From assembly GCF_013141775.1 (NCBI RefSeq), contig NZ_WHOB01000018.1, positions 1-64,000 on the forward strand: a stretch of DNA of 64,000 nucleotides, written 5' to 3'. The position numbers were made by a program, and so were the translations under genes. Under the pieces are notes generated by a model, which saw only the letters and a list, made by a program, of their open reading frames with translations, ran no database searches and was not told where the DNA came from. The first letter of the stretch is position 1, and each line of letters opens with the position of its first letter. This stretch comes from Paenibacillus phytohabitans (GTDB lineage Bacteria > Bacillota > Bacilli > Paenibacillales > Paenibacillaceae). Shown here piece by piece: positions 33,841-41,386 of this stretch.

Positions 33841-34035
33841 TCAATGATTCTTTTTACGGATCTGTTTGTCGTGATTCTCGCCCCACTCCTTGGCCTGTGC
33901 GGTGGCAATGGCAATCGCCCGCCCCTCCTCATAACCATCCTCAAGCAGCGCATTGGCAATTTCCACAGCCTTGTTGCGCACAGGTGCAGTGAAGTTCTTC
34001 AGAGAATCCGGATAGTCTCCCTTATTCCATGGCAT
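33841..34035 (-). CDS. Small YdaT/ChaB-like protein
   Basis: A 64-residue protein (MPWNKGDYPDSLKN... AIAIATAQAKEWGEN) that matches the N-terminal module of B. subtilis YdaT and the ChaB-like fold; the C-terminal DUF2188-type part of YdaT is missing here. YdaT is known as a general-stress protein of unknown activity. ATG follows AAGGAGG at 8 nt. That ribosome site forms the 3' arm of the hairpin at 34042-34089, which should limit translation from read-through transcripts. Confidence 0.82.
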   Translation of the reverse strand: MPWNKGDYPDSLKNFTAPVRNKAVEIANALLEDGYEEGRAIAIATAQAKEWGENHDKQIRKKNH

Positions 34036-34041
34036 AACAAA

Positions 34042-34089
34042 AACCTCCTTGATCTGACTATACTCATACTTAGCCGGATCAGGGAGGTT
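34042..34089 (-). terminator. Terminator hairpin that also hides a ribosome site
   Basis: 13-bp arms (AACCTCCCTGATC / GATCAAGGAGGTT, one mismatch) followed on the minus strand by TTTTTG, 26 bp past the nitroreductase stop. The 3' arm contains the AAGGAGG of the YdaT-like gene. A possible -10 box (TATAGT, 34057-34062, minus strand) lies in the loop; a transcript starting from it would lack the 5' arm and expose the site. Confidence 0.7.
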
Positions 34090-34114
34090 CTAAACCACTT
34101 ATTGTAATGTTTCC

Positions 34115-34714
34115 TTATTTAATGACCTTCACACGCTCTTCGATCGGCTGGAATTCTTTCTCTCCCGGAGGGGTTACAGTTGTACCGAATGGCAGCTGTG
34201 CAATCAGCTTCCACTCTGCCGGAATACCGAATGTTTCTTTGACTTCATCGTCAATCAGCGGGTTATAATGCTGAAGCGAAGCGCCCAGACCCTGTTCTGC
34301 GAAAGCTGTCCACACTACGAACTGCAGAATCCCTGAGGACTGGTTGGCCCAGATCGGGAAATTCTCTGCATACAGCGCGAAGTTCTCCTGAAGATGCTTC
34401 ACTACCGCCTGGTCTTCGAAGAAGAGCACGGAGCCGTAACCGGCTTTGAAAGAAGCTAATTTCTGGGCAGTGCCTTCGAATTGTTCAGTCGGAACGATTT
34501 TACGCAAGGTTTCTGCAGTGATATCCCACAGTTTATCATGTTGTTCACCCAGCAGAACCACGGCTCTGGAGCTCTGGGAGTTGAAGGAAGTCGGGCTATG
34601 TAATACTGCCTCTTCAACGATCTTCTGGATCTGTTCATCAGAGATTGGGGATTCTTTGCTGATTGCATATACGGAACGTCTGCCTTTTACCGCTTCGAAA
34701 AAGTTCTTAGACAT
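34115..34714 (-). CDS. Nitroreductase family protein
   Basis: A 199-residue FMN-dependent NAD(P)H oxidoreductase (YdgI/YfkO-like). It begins MSKNFFEAVKGRRSVYAI with the Arg-Arg-Ser FMN-phosphate site, continues VLHSPTSFNSQSSRAVVLLG, and ends with the glycine-type loop near AEQGLGASLQHYNPL. Proteins of this type reduce nitroaromatics and quinones in the cytoplasm and are often induced by electrophile stress. ATG follows GGAGGT. A palindrome (34738-34750) 24 bp upstream of the start is a candidate repressor site. Confidence 0.9.
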   Translation of the reverse strand: MSKNFFEAVKGRRSVYAISKESPISDEQIQKIVEEAVLHSPTSFNSQSSRAVVLLGEQHDKLWDITAETLRKIVPTEQFEGTAQKLASFKAGYGSVLFFEDQAVVKHLQENFALYAENFPIWANQSSGILQFVVWTAFAEQGLGASLQHYNPLIDDEVKETFGIPAEWKLIAQLPFGTTVTPPGEKEFQPIEERVKVIK

Positions 34715-34737
34715 AAAATAACTACCTCCATTTAATT

Positions 34738-34750
34738 AAGTAACTTACTT
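34738..34750. promoter_or_regulatory. Palindromic operator candidate of the nitroreductase gene
   Basis: AAGTAA-C-TTACTT, a perfect 6-1-6 palindrome between the probable -10 region (TATAAA on the minus strand) and the ribosome site. The form resembles operators of HxlR/MarR-type redox-sensing repressors; the actual regulator is unknown. Confidence 0.45.
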
Positions 34751-34991
34751 TTATAAATCTTAACACTTTTCCTACCGGAATACAACTCTTATTCACAACT
34801 TTTTCCTGTCAGCTTGCTTATGCTTATATATCAGCTCTTAGTGTCGCAGTATTCGCAGTAATTATGCGCCTTCCACTATTTTCTATAAGCTGATCTTCAC
34901 GTTTAGAAACATGGCACTAACTTTTCGTATATACAACCTGTCAATAAATACGCTACAATGATTCAGCAAAAGTGCAGAAAGAAGGTCATTT

Positions 34992-36404
34992 ATGAGCTCC
35001 CCTCTTAAGGATGGAACTAAACGAACAATGAAATTCACATTATTAATGCTGCTAAGTTCTGCCTTGATTCTAAGCGGCTGCAAAGACACAGCTTCGACAT
35101 CATTAAATGCAGCGGCCGCGGTTACAGAACCTGAGACATCTATAGATTCCACTGCGCCTGTGTCCTTCTGGGTCGCTACCGATACACATTATCTGGATAA
35201 AGCGCTTGAGGATGGCGGCCAAGCCTTCCAGACCTATGTCACAGGCGGAGACGGTAAGATGCTTCCCTACAGTGATGAATTAACTGAGGCTCTTGTCTAT
35301 GATGTGGAACAGAAGAAACCTGAATTCCTCATTCTCAGCGGCGATCTCACCAACAATGGTGAAGCAAGCAGCCATAAAGAGTTAGCCGCGAAGCTGCACC
35401 GGATTGAGGCAATGGGCACCAGCGTATATGTTATTCCCGGCAACCACGATATCAATAACCCTTGGGCCAGATCCTTTGACGGTGACAAGCAGGTAGTTGC
35501 AGATCATATTAATATGGAGGATTTCCTCGCGACCTATGAGGATTTCGGTTACCATGAGGCGCTATCCCGGGATGCTGACAGCCTAAGCTATGTGGTTAAG
35601 GCCGCCCCAGGCCTCTGGCTTCTGATGATTGACAGCGCCCAGTATGCGCATAATGAAGAATATAATTTCCCGCAGACGGACGGGCGGATCTTACCTTCAA
35701 CCTTGTCCTGGATGGATGAGAACGTGAAGCTGGCCGCACAGGAGCATGCCTCGATCATTACTGTAATGCATCATAACCTGTTAAGCCACACCTCCATGGC
35801 GGTATCCGGCTTCAAGCTTAACAACAGCCAGGAAACCATGAAGACGCTCCGCAAGGATGGCCTCAATCTGGTCTTATCCGGGCATATCCATATGCAGGAT
35901 ATCCGCCGGGACCCTGCCGAGGATTCTATTGATCCGGCCATGCCTGTATACGATATTGCTACAAGCGCAATGGCGGTTAATCCCCATCAGTACGGCGCGA
36001 TGACGTTTGATCCGGTCTCCCGTGCTTTTACCTATAATACGGCCGCAGTCGACGTGGAGGGCTGGGCTCAAGCGAAGGATATTACCGATCCTCATCTGCT
36101 GAACTTCAAATCGTATGCTGAAGATACCTTTGCAGGTGAATCTTATGAGAAGGCAATGACCAGACTGAAGGATAGCACCTTTACAGAAGCTCAGAAGCAG
36201 TCAATGGCCGAGGTCATGTCCAAGCTGAACGTGAAATATTTCGCCGGCACCGCCGCTGACTCACTGGACGAGATCCAAGCCATGCCGGGATATAAACTGT
36301 GGGAGAGTATGGAGGGCGGATTCATGTCCGGGTATATCCGCAGTATGGCCGAGCATTCAGAACAGAGCAATGTATCGCTGGAGATGGTTCTGACTACACA
36401 GTAA
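34992..36404 (+). CDS. Secreted metallophosphoesterase lipoprotein
   Basis: A 470-residue lipoprotein (n-region KDGTKRTMK, lipobox LILSGC, Cys near residue 30). The calcineurin-like metal site is complete: SFWVATDTHY (Asp, His), LILSGDLTNNG, VIPGNHDINNP, ITVMHHNLLSH and VLSGHIHMQD. The long C-terminal part is helical with no known domain. It should hydrolyse phosphomonoesters or diesters outside the cell. The ATG follows GAAGGTC at 5 nt. A small HhH gene begins 30 bp downstream and is probably in the same transcript. Confidence 0.9.
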   Translation: MSSPLKDGTKRTMKFTLLMLLSSALILSGCKDTASTSLNAAAAVTEPETSIDSTAPVSFWVATDTHYLDKALEDGGQAFQTYVTGGDGKMLPYSDELTEALVYDVEQKKPEFLILSGDLTNNGEASSHKELAAKLHRIEAMGTSVYVIPGNHDINNPWARSFDGDKQVVADHINMEDFLATYEDFGYHEALSRDADSLSYVVKAAPGLWLLMIDSAQYAHNEEYNFPQTDGRILPSTLSWMDENVKLAAQEHASIITVMHHNLLSHTSMAVSGFKLNNSQETMKTLRKDGLNLVLSGHIHMQDIRRDPAEDSIDPAMPVYDIATSAMAVNPHQYGAMTFDPVSRAFTYNTAAVDVEGWAQAKDITDPHLLNFKSYAEDTFAGESYEKAMTRLKDSTFTEAQKQSMAEVMSKLNVKYFAGTAADSLDEIQAMPGYKLWESMEGGFMSGYIRSMAEHSEQSNVSLEMVLTTQ

Positions 36405-36433
36405 CCGACATTATTTTGAGAGGAGCATGCTTA

Positions 36434-36649
36434 GTGACAGATACTCATGAATCCCCGCCAGGCAGCAGCCTGCCTGAGATCATCTCCAAGCCGGCGCACC
36501 GGGCGCTAGCCGGAGCCGGTATTGTAAATCTCGAGCAGCTAACCACAATTACCGAAGCAGAGCTGCTGAAGCTGCACGGTATGGGTCCCAAGGGCATCCG
36601 GATCCTACGGCAGGCGCTTGCAGACAAAGGGCTTGATTTTGCCAAGTAA
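36434..36649 (+). CDS. Helix-hairpin-helix protein (RpoA C-terminal-like)
   Basis: A 71-residue protein holding one compact HhH fold: LPEIISKPAHRALAGAGI, VNLEQLTTITEAELLKLHGM, GPKGIRILRQALADKG. This layout is like the C-terminal domain of the RNA polymerase alpha subunit and suggests non-specific DNA contact. The GTG at 36434 is chosen because GAGAGGAG precedes it; the longer frame upstream lies within the phosphoesterase gene. Function in the cell is unknown. Confidence 0.82.
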   Translation: MTDTHESPPGSSLPEIISKPAHRALAGAGIVNLEQLTTITEAELLKLHGMGPKGIRILRQALADKGLDFAK

Positions 36650-36683
36650 GCTGGTTTAGTGTGACGCTCAACGTGATACATCA

Positions 36684-36729
36684 AACAGCGGCAGCCATGG
36701 ACGGGATGAAGTCCTGAGCTGCCGCTGTT
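36684..36729 (+). terminator. Hairpin after the HhH gene
   Basis: 12-bp perfect stem (AACAGCGGCAGC and complement) with a 22-nt loop; only a weak T-rich tail (ATGTTTG) follows. Confidence 0.6.
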
Positions 36730-36767
36730 ATGTTTGTACTGGCTTAGCCGGAGATATGATCAAGCTT

Positions 36768-36952
36768 TAACTGTATTTTGTACAACTAAAGCTTGCCCAT
36801 ATGCCTCAGAAGGAGTTTTAATTGCACTCTGTACACTTATATAATCCTTTTTTGCCGAAGAAGAATACTTTGTTCAATTTTAATTGTACAGAATACAGCT
36901 ATTCCTGCATAAACGGGCTTTCGCCGTCTTTTAATTGTACAGAATACAGTTA
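36768..36952. repeat. Four-dyad composite repeat element, copy 2
   Basis: Four 21-bp units start at 36768, 36819, 36881 and 36932 (centres TTTTG, CTCTG, then CAGAA, CAGAA in the opposite sense). Spacers are 30, 41 and 30 bp. The layout is the same as copy 1 at 11169 to within one base, while spacer sequences differ. It lies in the 388-bp convergent gap between the HhH gene and the DUF5984-like gene; no coding frame is seen in that gap. Confidence 0.85.
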
Positions 36953-37037
36953 TCTGCCATGCGCTCCTCATTTCCTACTTCAGATCTGACCTTGTAATAT
37001 AAGCATCTACAGTTATTACCACGATTCTCAAGTTGAT

Positions 37038-37832
37038 CTATATGTAATTCTTTATACTCTCAATCTTCTCCAAAATATTCTTCCAATCAGGTTCATCTGC
37101 AAGCAGGATTGTCCCACTTTCAGTTGAGCTGATTATATCTTCATATTGAATTTGATTTTGTTGTAATTGATCTAAGTTGATCTCTACACCAAGAGGTTTC
37201 TTAGCACACTGCAATATTTGCTTTTGCATTTCATAGCCGAATGACCGGAAACATTGTAGCAGCTCCCCAACAAACTCATTATACCCACAGCTATACTTAC
37301 CTCGTTTAGTATTCCAAAAATCTATTCCATTCTCATCTATAAAATCAGCTGTCCAGTAAAAATGGATTTCATTTTTATTTCTTATTATAAAAAGATCCGG
37401 TCCGCCTACTAGATATCCAAAATCCAGCCTTCTGGAGAACAACCACCCTTGGGCAGATTCCATGAATAGATCATATTGCTCGTCACTCTCATCCCAAGTA
37501 TTCATTAACCACTGCTGTAACGATTTTCGGTAATCTTCTATTTTTTCAATTGAATTCACATATTCGAAAACTTCATCAGGTACGGGAAATGCGATATAAG
37601 GAAGAATATCACAAATGTCACTGAATATTCGGGCAAACGGATAGTCTATAAAAGGTACTATTTTATCCTTATTATGATTCTTCAATAACTCTTCATTGTA
37701 CTGGGGAAACTGAACTCTAGCGAAATCAAACCAGTAATAAGAATCGGTTAAAGCGAACCAGCTTAGCGTTGATTTTCCATTGTAACTCCATGGGGCTATG
37801 TCTTCAATATTTTTTAGTATAAACTTTAACAA
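37038..37832 (-). CDS. DUF5984-like protein (immunity-type), AT-rich
   Basis: A 264-residue soluble protein. The opening FILKNIEDIAPWSYNGKSTLSWFALTD (shown as one conserved block, residues 4-30) with its PW and LxWFxLTD motifs resembles the DUF5984 family, whose members occur near toxin-immunity loci. It is rich in Trp, Tyr and acidic residues. TTG start behind GAGGTG. Base composition is clearly more AT-rich than that of its neighbours, suggesting acquisition by transfer. No toxin gene is adjacent. The family call is by motif and moderate in strength. Confidence 0.68.
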   Translation of the reverse strand: MLKFILKNIEDIAPWSYNGKSTLSWFALTDSYYWFDFARVQFPQYNEELLKNHNKDKIVPFIDYPFARIFSDICDILPYIAFPVPDEVFEYVNSIEKIEDYRKSLQQWLMNTWDESDEQYDLFMESAQGWLFSRRLDFGYLVGGPDLFIIRNKNEIHFYWTADFIDENGIDFWNTKRGKYSCGYNEFVGELLQCFRSFGYEMQKQILQCAKKPLGVEINLDQLQQNQIQYEDIISSTESGTILLADEPDWKNILEKIESIKNYI

Positions 37833-37857
37833 AATATCACCTCGATGATATAGTAAT

Positions 37858-38237
37858 TTAGAAATTAGTAGATGTATTCGTTACCATAGAGAAAACCGTC
37901 AGAGAGAAAATCAGGCAGAGCGCTTCAATTTCTTGTGTAATATAATAAATGGCTCCGACAACCACAAGCCCTGTTGCATTACAGATAACAAGCCGCTTTA
38001 CCAGCGATTCCCCGGCAAATCTGATGACAGCAAATTGAAGAATACTAAGCAGGATATGCAGAGGGTACAGATTAATAAGAACAGCACAAACACGACGAAT
38101 CCGCCGGGGCCACTGATATATGAGGTCTCAGACACTAATGAATTATCGATGCCCGTGACCATTATGCCGTATAACACACTTAACACTGGCGAGATGAGGC
38201 AGATATTCATTAAAAGTTCTCTTTTTGCTTTGTCCAT
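37858..38237 (-). pseudogene. Frameshifted small membrane protein gene
   Basis: From an ATG with an AGGAG site at 38237 the frame reads MDKAKRELLMNICLISPV... through two helices, ending at 37998 after 79 residues (LSSDLPGNRW). Shifting frame at the four-G run (38010-38013) restores coding to 37858: LPGESLVKRLVICNATGLVV, then VGAIYYITQEIEALCLIFSL and a further hydrophobic stretch ending NTSTNF. With one added G the product would be about 126 residues with four helices. Either a real inactivating deletion, programmed slippage or a sequencing error. It precedes the DUF5984-like gene by 25 bp. Confidence 0.62.
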
Positions 38238-38255
38238 GTTCTAAACTCCTAACAG

Positions 38256-38287
38256 AAGTCTCTCATCCACATCGTGGAGAGAGACTT
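38256..38287 (-). terminator. Hairpin after the phosphotransferase gene
   Basis: AAGTCTCTC/GAGAGACTT stem with an inner TCCAC/GTGGA pairing, between the phosphotransferase stop and the start of the small membrane gene. No T-run on the minus strand, so termination may be partial. Confidence 0.5.
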
Positions 38288-38340
38288 TCTTTCTGAAGTC
38301 CGCAGTATTATTTATTTCGCGGTTACATCTTTGATTCCCC

Positions 38341-39315
38341 TCAAGATTCTATAAACTGCAAAGCACGTCTGGTGTGATAATCAGAGATTCCCTTTGCAGT
38401 CTGCTGATCCGGATAACCTCTCTGGGCCAACTTCAATCCAGCCGAGATCAAGGAAAGATGATGATGATATTGATAGAACAGCTTCCTGTTTACATCGAGA
38501 TTATCATTCTTCAGAAACCGGTAGAAATCGCCAAAACGGAATTCCATAAAACTGTGCTCGTGCTCAATATCGTAGAATCCGGCTCCTTCAATATCAATTA
38601 AACAGGGTTCAAGCTGATCCGTAACCAGCACATGGTTAGGACCGAGCTCTCCATGGATATATCCATAACGCCTTCTGGGTTCTACTCTTGATTCAAGTTT
38701 GTACAGCATATCGAGCAGCTTACCCTGATTCCTGCGGATAACATCAATATATTCAGAGGCATATGTCAACTGAATTATAGCATTTTGCAATTGGATAAGA
38801 TGACATTGTCCCGTGTCGTGCTCGGTCTGATCAGGTTTTCCGTAAATTTCGCTTTCCCCCGCATGCATGCCCGTAATCATGTCTCCCAGGCGTTGAAAGA
38901 TAGTATCCTTAACCCTGGAATCGGAATGACTGAAATAGGCCTCGGCAGCTTGCCCGGCTACATACTCAACAAGCGCATAATCAAAATCATAAGGATTCCT
39001 GTCCTTATTCATATCATAGAGGGCAGGCGTCCGGATAGAATGTTCGAGTAAGTATCTGTTGTTTATCTCAAATTGTTCGCTGCCGTAGGATTGTGCATTC
39101 GTATTCTGACCGGCAATTTCTTGCTGAAAATAATTCATGGTTATATCCCACACATACAGCACGCAAGAAAATCCATTAGTGCAATCTATCTTATAGACCA
39201 CCTTTTGTGCGCCTCCATGCATCTTTGTAACCATTGCAACAGCATAACTTGTGCCAAAGACCTTCTCTACATACGCCTGTAAGGCAGCAGGATCGAGATG
39301 ACAATAATTTTCCAA
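38341..39315 (-). CDS. APH-fold phosphotransferase with an altered active-site loop
   Basis: A 324-residue aminoglycoside-phosphotransferase-like kinase. The N-lobe has HGGAQKVVYKIDC (nucleotide loop and Lys), the C-lobe GYIHGELGPNHVLVTD and CLIDIEGAGFYDIEHEHSF. In the family the catalytic loop is HGDxxxxN; here it reads HGELGPNH, so the catalytic Asp is Glu and the Asn position is displaced. The metal-binding Asp in LIDIE is kept. The substrate could be a small metabolite or antibiotic; no resistance claim is justified. TTG start behind CGGAG. Confidence 0.84.
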   Translation of the reverse strand: MENYCHLDPAALQAYVEKVFGTSYAVAMVTKMHGGAQKVVYKIDCTNGFSCVLYVWDITMNYFQQEIAGQNTNAQSYGSEQFEINNRYLLEHSIRTPALYDMNKDRNPYDFDYALVEYVAGQAAEAYFSHSDSRVKDTIFQRLGDMITGMHAGESEIYGKPDQTEHDTGQCHLIQLQNAIIQLTYASEYIDVIRRNQGKLLDMLYKLESRVEPRRRYGYIHGELGPNHVLVTDQLEPCLIDIEGAGFYDIEHEHSFMEFRFGDFYRFLKNDNLDVNRKLFYQYHHHLSLISAGLKLAQRGYPDQQTAKGISDYHTRRALQFIES

Positions 39316-39439
39316 GGAACAACACTCCGCTTCTTCATTTATTGCCGGCTACCCCACTGTATTATATTTACCGGAAAAAATATAGACTGTTTCTTTCCGT
39401 TCTGTTATTATGTTGAATTAGGTCTTGAATAAAATCGGC

Positions 39440-39482
39440 ATACAAAACAGTCCTTGGAATCCTTCCAAAGACTGTTTTGTAT
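39440..39482. terminator. Symmetric terminator hairpin
   Basis: ATACAAAACAGTC/GACTGTTTTGTAT arms with an inner TTGGA/TCCAA stem, beyond the 3' end of the FlaR-like gene. T-rich sequence lies inside the arms on both strands. Confidence 0.65.
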
Positions 39483-39516
39483 TTGCTGTATTTCCCCGGA
39501 TATAGCCCCTGTTCTC

Positions 39517-40023
39517 TTACTCCGTTTGGACTGCGAGCAGCTCCAGAATATCCAGGTTATTGTTTACGATAATCAGCTTATCCTTATACTCACTGCTCTC
39601 AATAAACCGGGGAAGCTTCACGAGATTATAATCTCTGTTCCACTCTATCAGCTCCCGGACACTTTCAATAGTCTCACGCTTGTTAGATACGGCCGCTCCG
39701 GATACGCGTTCTTCATGCCTTTTACATATTCGCTCTTCTTGTACAGATAACGGTGGCATAAGCACGATGACCTTGTCCGCAGCCAGTAAACTTGGCCCTA
39801 CCCACGCGCGGTATACACCTTCGATGATCCATGATTCACGGCTGACGATTTCTTTCAGCTTGCGGTCCCGCTCTTCCTCCGGCGCTTTCACTCCATATAC
39901 ATCCGCTTCGTTATCCCAGAAAATATCATCTAACTCGTAATGCGGGATATTCAGTTTCCGGCTTACTAATGCGGATATGTAGGATTTTCCGCTTCCACTG
40001 CCGCCTATAATATGTAATTTCAT
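39517..40023 (-). CDS. P-loop kinase-like protein (FlaR / adenylate-kinase-like)
   Basis: A 168-residue nucleotide-binding protein. Walker A GGSGSGKS lies at residues 7-14; HYELDDIFWD and RESWIIEGVYRAWVG follow as in the group named 'DNA topology modulation protein FlaR', which resembles adenylate or shikimate kinases. A LID-like region with conserved Arg (RICKRHEERVSG) is present. True substrate is unproven and the FlaR name has little support. ATG follows GGAGGGGAG. A perfect 38-bp palindrome (40053-40090) lies 29 bp before its start. Confidence 0.82.
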   Translation of the reverse strand: MKLHIIGGSGSGKSYISALVSRKLNIPHYELDDIFWDNEADVYGVKAPEEERDRKLKEIVSRESWIIEGVYRAWVGPSLLAADKVIVLMPPLSVQEERICKRHEERVSGAAVSNKRETIESVRELIEWNRDYNLVKLPRFIESSEYKDKLIIVNNNLDILELLAVQTE

Positions 40024-40052
40024 TACCCGTCTCCCCTCCGCCCCATCAGACG

Positions 40053-40090
40053 CTAATAACCGTACGGATGGCCATCCGTACGGTTATTAG
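40053..40090. repeat. Perfect 38-bp palindrome
   Basis: The 19-bp arm CTAATAACCGTACGGATGG is followed directly by its exact complement with no spacer, centred on GGCC. It lies between the methyltransferase stop (40120) and the FlaR-like start (40023), both minus strand. No T-run follows on the minus strand; the plus side continues TCAATTTTATTAT. It could serve as a terminator of the methyltransferase or as a protein-binding site for the FlaR-like gene. Confidence 0.8.
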
Positions 40091-40119
40091 TCAATTTTAT
40101 TATACTAGATGCCTAACGC

Positions 40120-41259
40120 TTACTTCCAGATCTCATCGGCAATCTCTTTGATGAAAGCAAGCTTGCGCCATTGCTGCTCCTCTGTCAGGTGGTTGCCTTC
40201 TTCGGTCGAGGCGAATCCGCATTGCGGGCTCAGGCATATCCGGTTCAGATCAACGTATTGCTTCGCTTCCTCAATCCGCTTCAGAATATCTTCCTTGCTC
40301 TCAAGCTCACCGAATTTGGAAGAGAATACGCCAAGCACAACCTGCTGGTTATCCTTCAGGAAGCGGAGCGGCTTGAAGTCCCCAGCACGTTCGGTATCAA
40401 ACTCCAGATAGTATCCCGAGTAGTTATCGATGCCGAGCAATGTTTGTACGATCGGCTCATAACCTCCGCCTACACCTGCATAGGTGGATACATAATTGCC
40501 GCGGCATACATGTGTAGTCACAATCAGATCCTCCGGCAGACCGGCTGCAACCGCTTTGTTCAATTCAGCAAATTCATTCGCATACTCAGCAACATTCACA
40601 CCGATCTGCTCCATGACAGCCACAAATTGCTCGTCACACAGGGCTCCCCATGTGCAATCGTCAATTTGAATACTGCGGCAACCCGCTGCATAGATATCCA
40701 GAATCGCTGCACGGTACGCCTTGGCAATATCGGCAACAAGCTCTCTGCGGTCAGGATATAGGGCGCTTGTACTTTCCTTGTTCTCCGCCCGGTCCAGCTC
40801 GAACAGGAACTGCGCAGCTGCAGGAATGGATTGGCGTGCAACCACGTCATCACCCGCAATTCCTTTCAGAAAAGCATAATGCGCGACAAAAGGATGGCCG
40901 CTATAGCCTATTTTACCGGTTAGGCGGGCTGTTTCAGGTCTCGATTCGGCACCATTAAAATTATAGCCTTGATCAATGATTGTACGTGCTACACCATCGA
41001 AGCCCCAGAAAAAGTCCAGATGCCACCAGGAGCGGCGGAATTCACCATCGGTAACCGCTTGAAGCCCTACCTCCTTTTGTTTCTGCACGAGCTTAACAAT
41101 CTCAGCATTCTCAACTTCTGTAAGCTGGCTGGCGGTGATTTCACCGTTCTTGTATTGTAATCTGGCATCCTTAAGCGCGGCAGGGCGCAGGAAGCTGCCA
41201 ACGATATCATATCGGAAAGGGGTAGTGGTACGTTTCAAAGGTTCGGTTTGAGTTCTCAT
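40120..41259 (-). CDS. MetE-C-like methyltransferase (YxjG/YxjH type)
   Basis: A 379-residue cobalamin-independent methionine-synthase-like enzyme covering only the catalytic barrel, as in B. subtilis YxjG/YxjH. It begins with the substrate loop DIVGSFLRP and shows VTDGEFRRSWWHLDFFWGF, IQIDDCTWGA, the zinc-type THVCRGNY and the late Cys in LSPQCGF. The expected reaction is methyl transfer to homocysteine, though YxjG may use other methyl donors. ATG follows GGAGATTA. No S-box riboswitch is present upstream; instead a palindrome at 41341 suggests protein control. Confidence 0.9.
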   Translation of the reverse strand: MRTQTEPLKRTTTPFRYDIVGSFLRPAALKDARLQYKNGEITASQLTEVENAEIVKLVQKQKEVGLQAVTDGEFRRSWWHLDFFWGFDGVARTIIDQGYNFNGAESRPETARLTGKIGYSGHPFVAHYAFLKGIAGDDVVARQSIPAAAQFLFELDRAENKESTSALYPDRRELVADIAKAYRAAILDIYAAGCRSIQIDDCTWGALCDEQFVAVMEQIGVNVAEYANEFAELNKAVAAGLPEDLIVTTHVCRGNYVSTYAGVGGGYEPIVQTLLGIDNYSGYYLEFDTERAGDFKPLRFLKDNQQVVLGVFSSKFGELESKEDILKRIEEAKQYVDLNRICLSPQCGFASTEEGNHLTEEQQWRKLAFIKEIADEIWK

Positions 41260-41340
41260 TAGGTAATCTCCTCGCTGAATAATTATACAATCAATATAGC
41301 ATAGAAGGTCAGCTATACCGTTCTACTCATCCGTTATGAT

Positions 41341-41365
41341 TGGTTATAATTATTTGTTATAGCCA
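41341..41365. promoter_or_regulatory. Candidate LysR-type box upstream of the methyltransferase
   Basis: TGGTTATAA-N7-TTATAGCCA (one mismatch), whose core TATAA-N7-TTATA fits T-N11-A of LysR-type regulators. It lies about 65-80 bp before the likely transcription start (a TATAAT -10 box is at 41282-41287 on the minus strand), the usual place for an activator of sulphur or methionine genes. Confidence 0.45.
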
Positions 41366-41386
41366 GCGGTAGCTTATTTGCCCTCA

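Noticed and set aside
37933-38244. 103-codon plus-strand open frame
   Set aside because: No ribosome site; the opposite strand has a start with AGGAG and hydrophobic helices continuing after a frameshift.
41260-41386. SAM riboswitch upstream of the methyltransferase
   Set aside because: The gap is only about 127 bp and shows neither the S-box conserved segments nor a terminator before the start codon.
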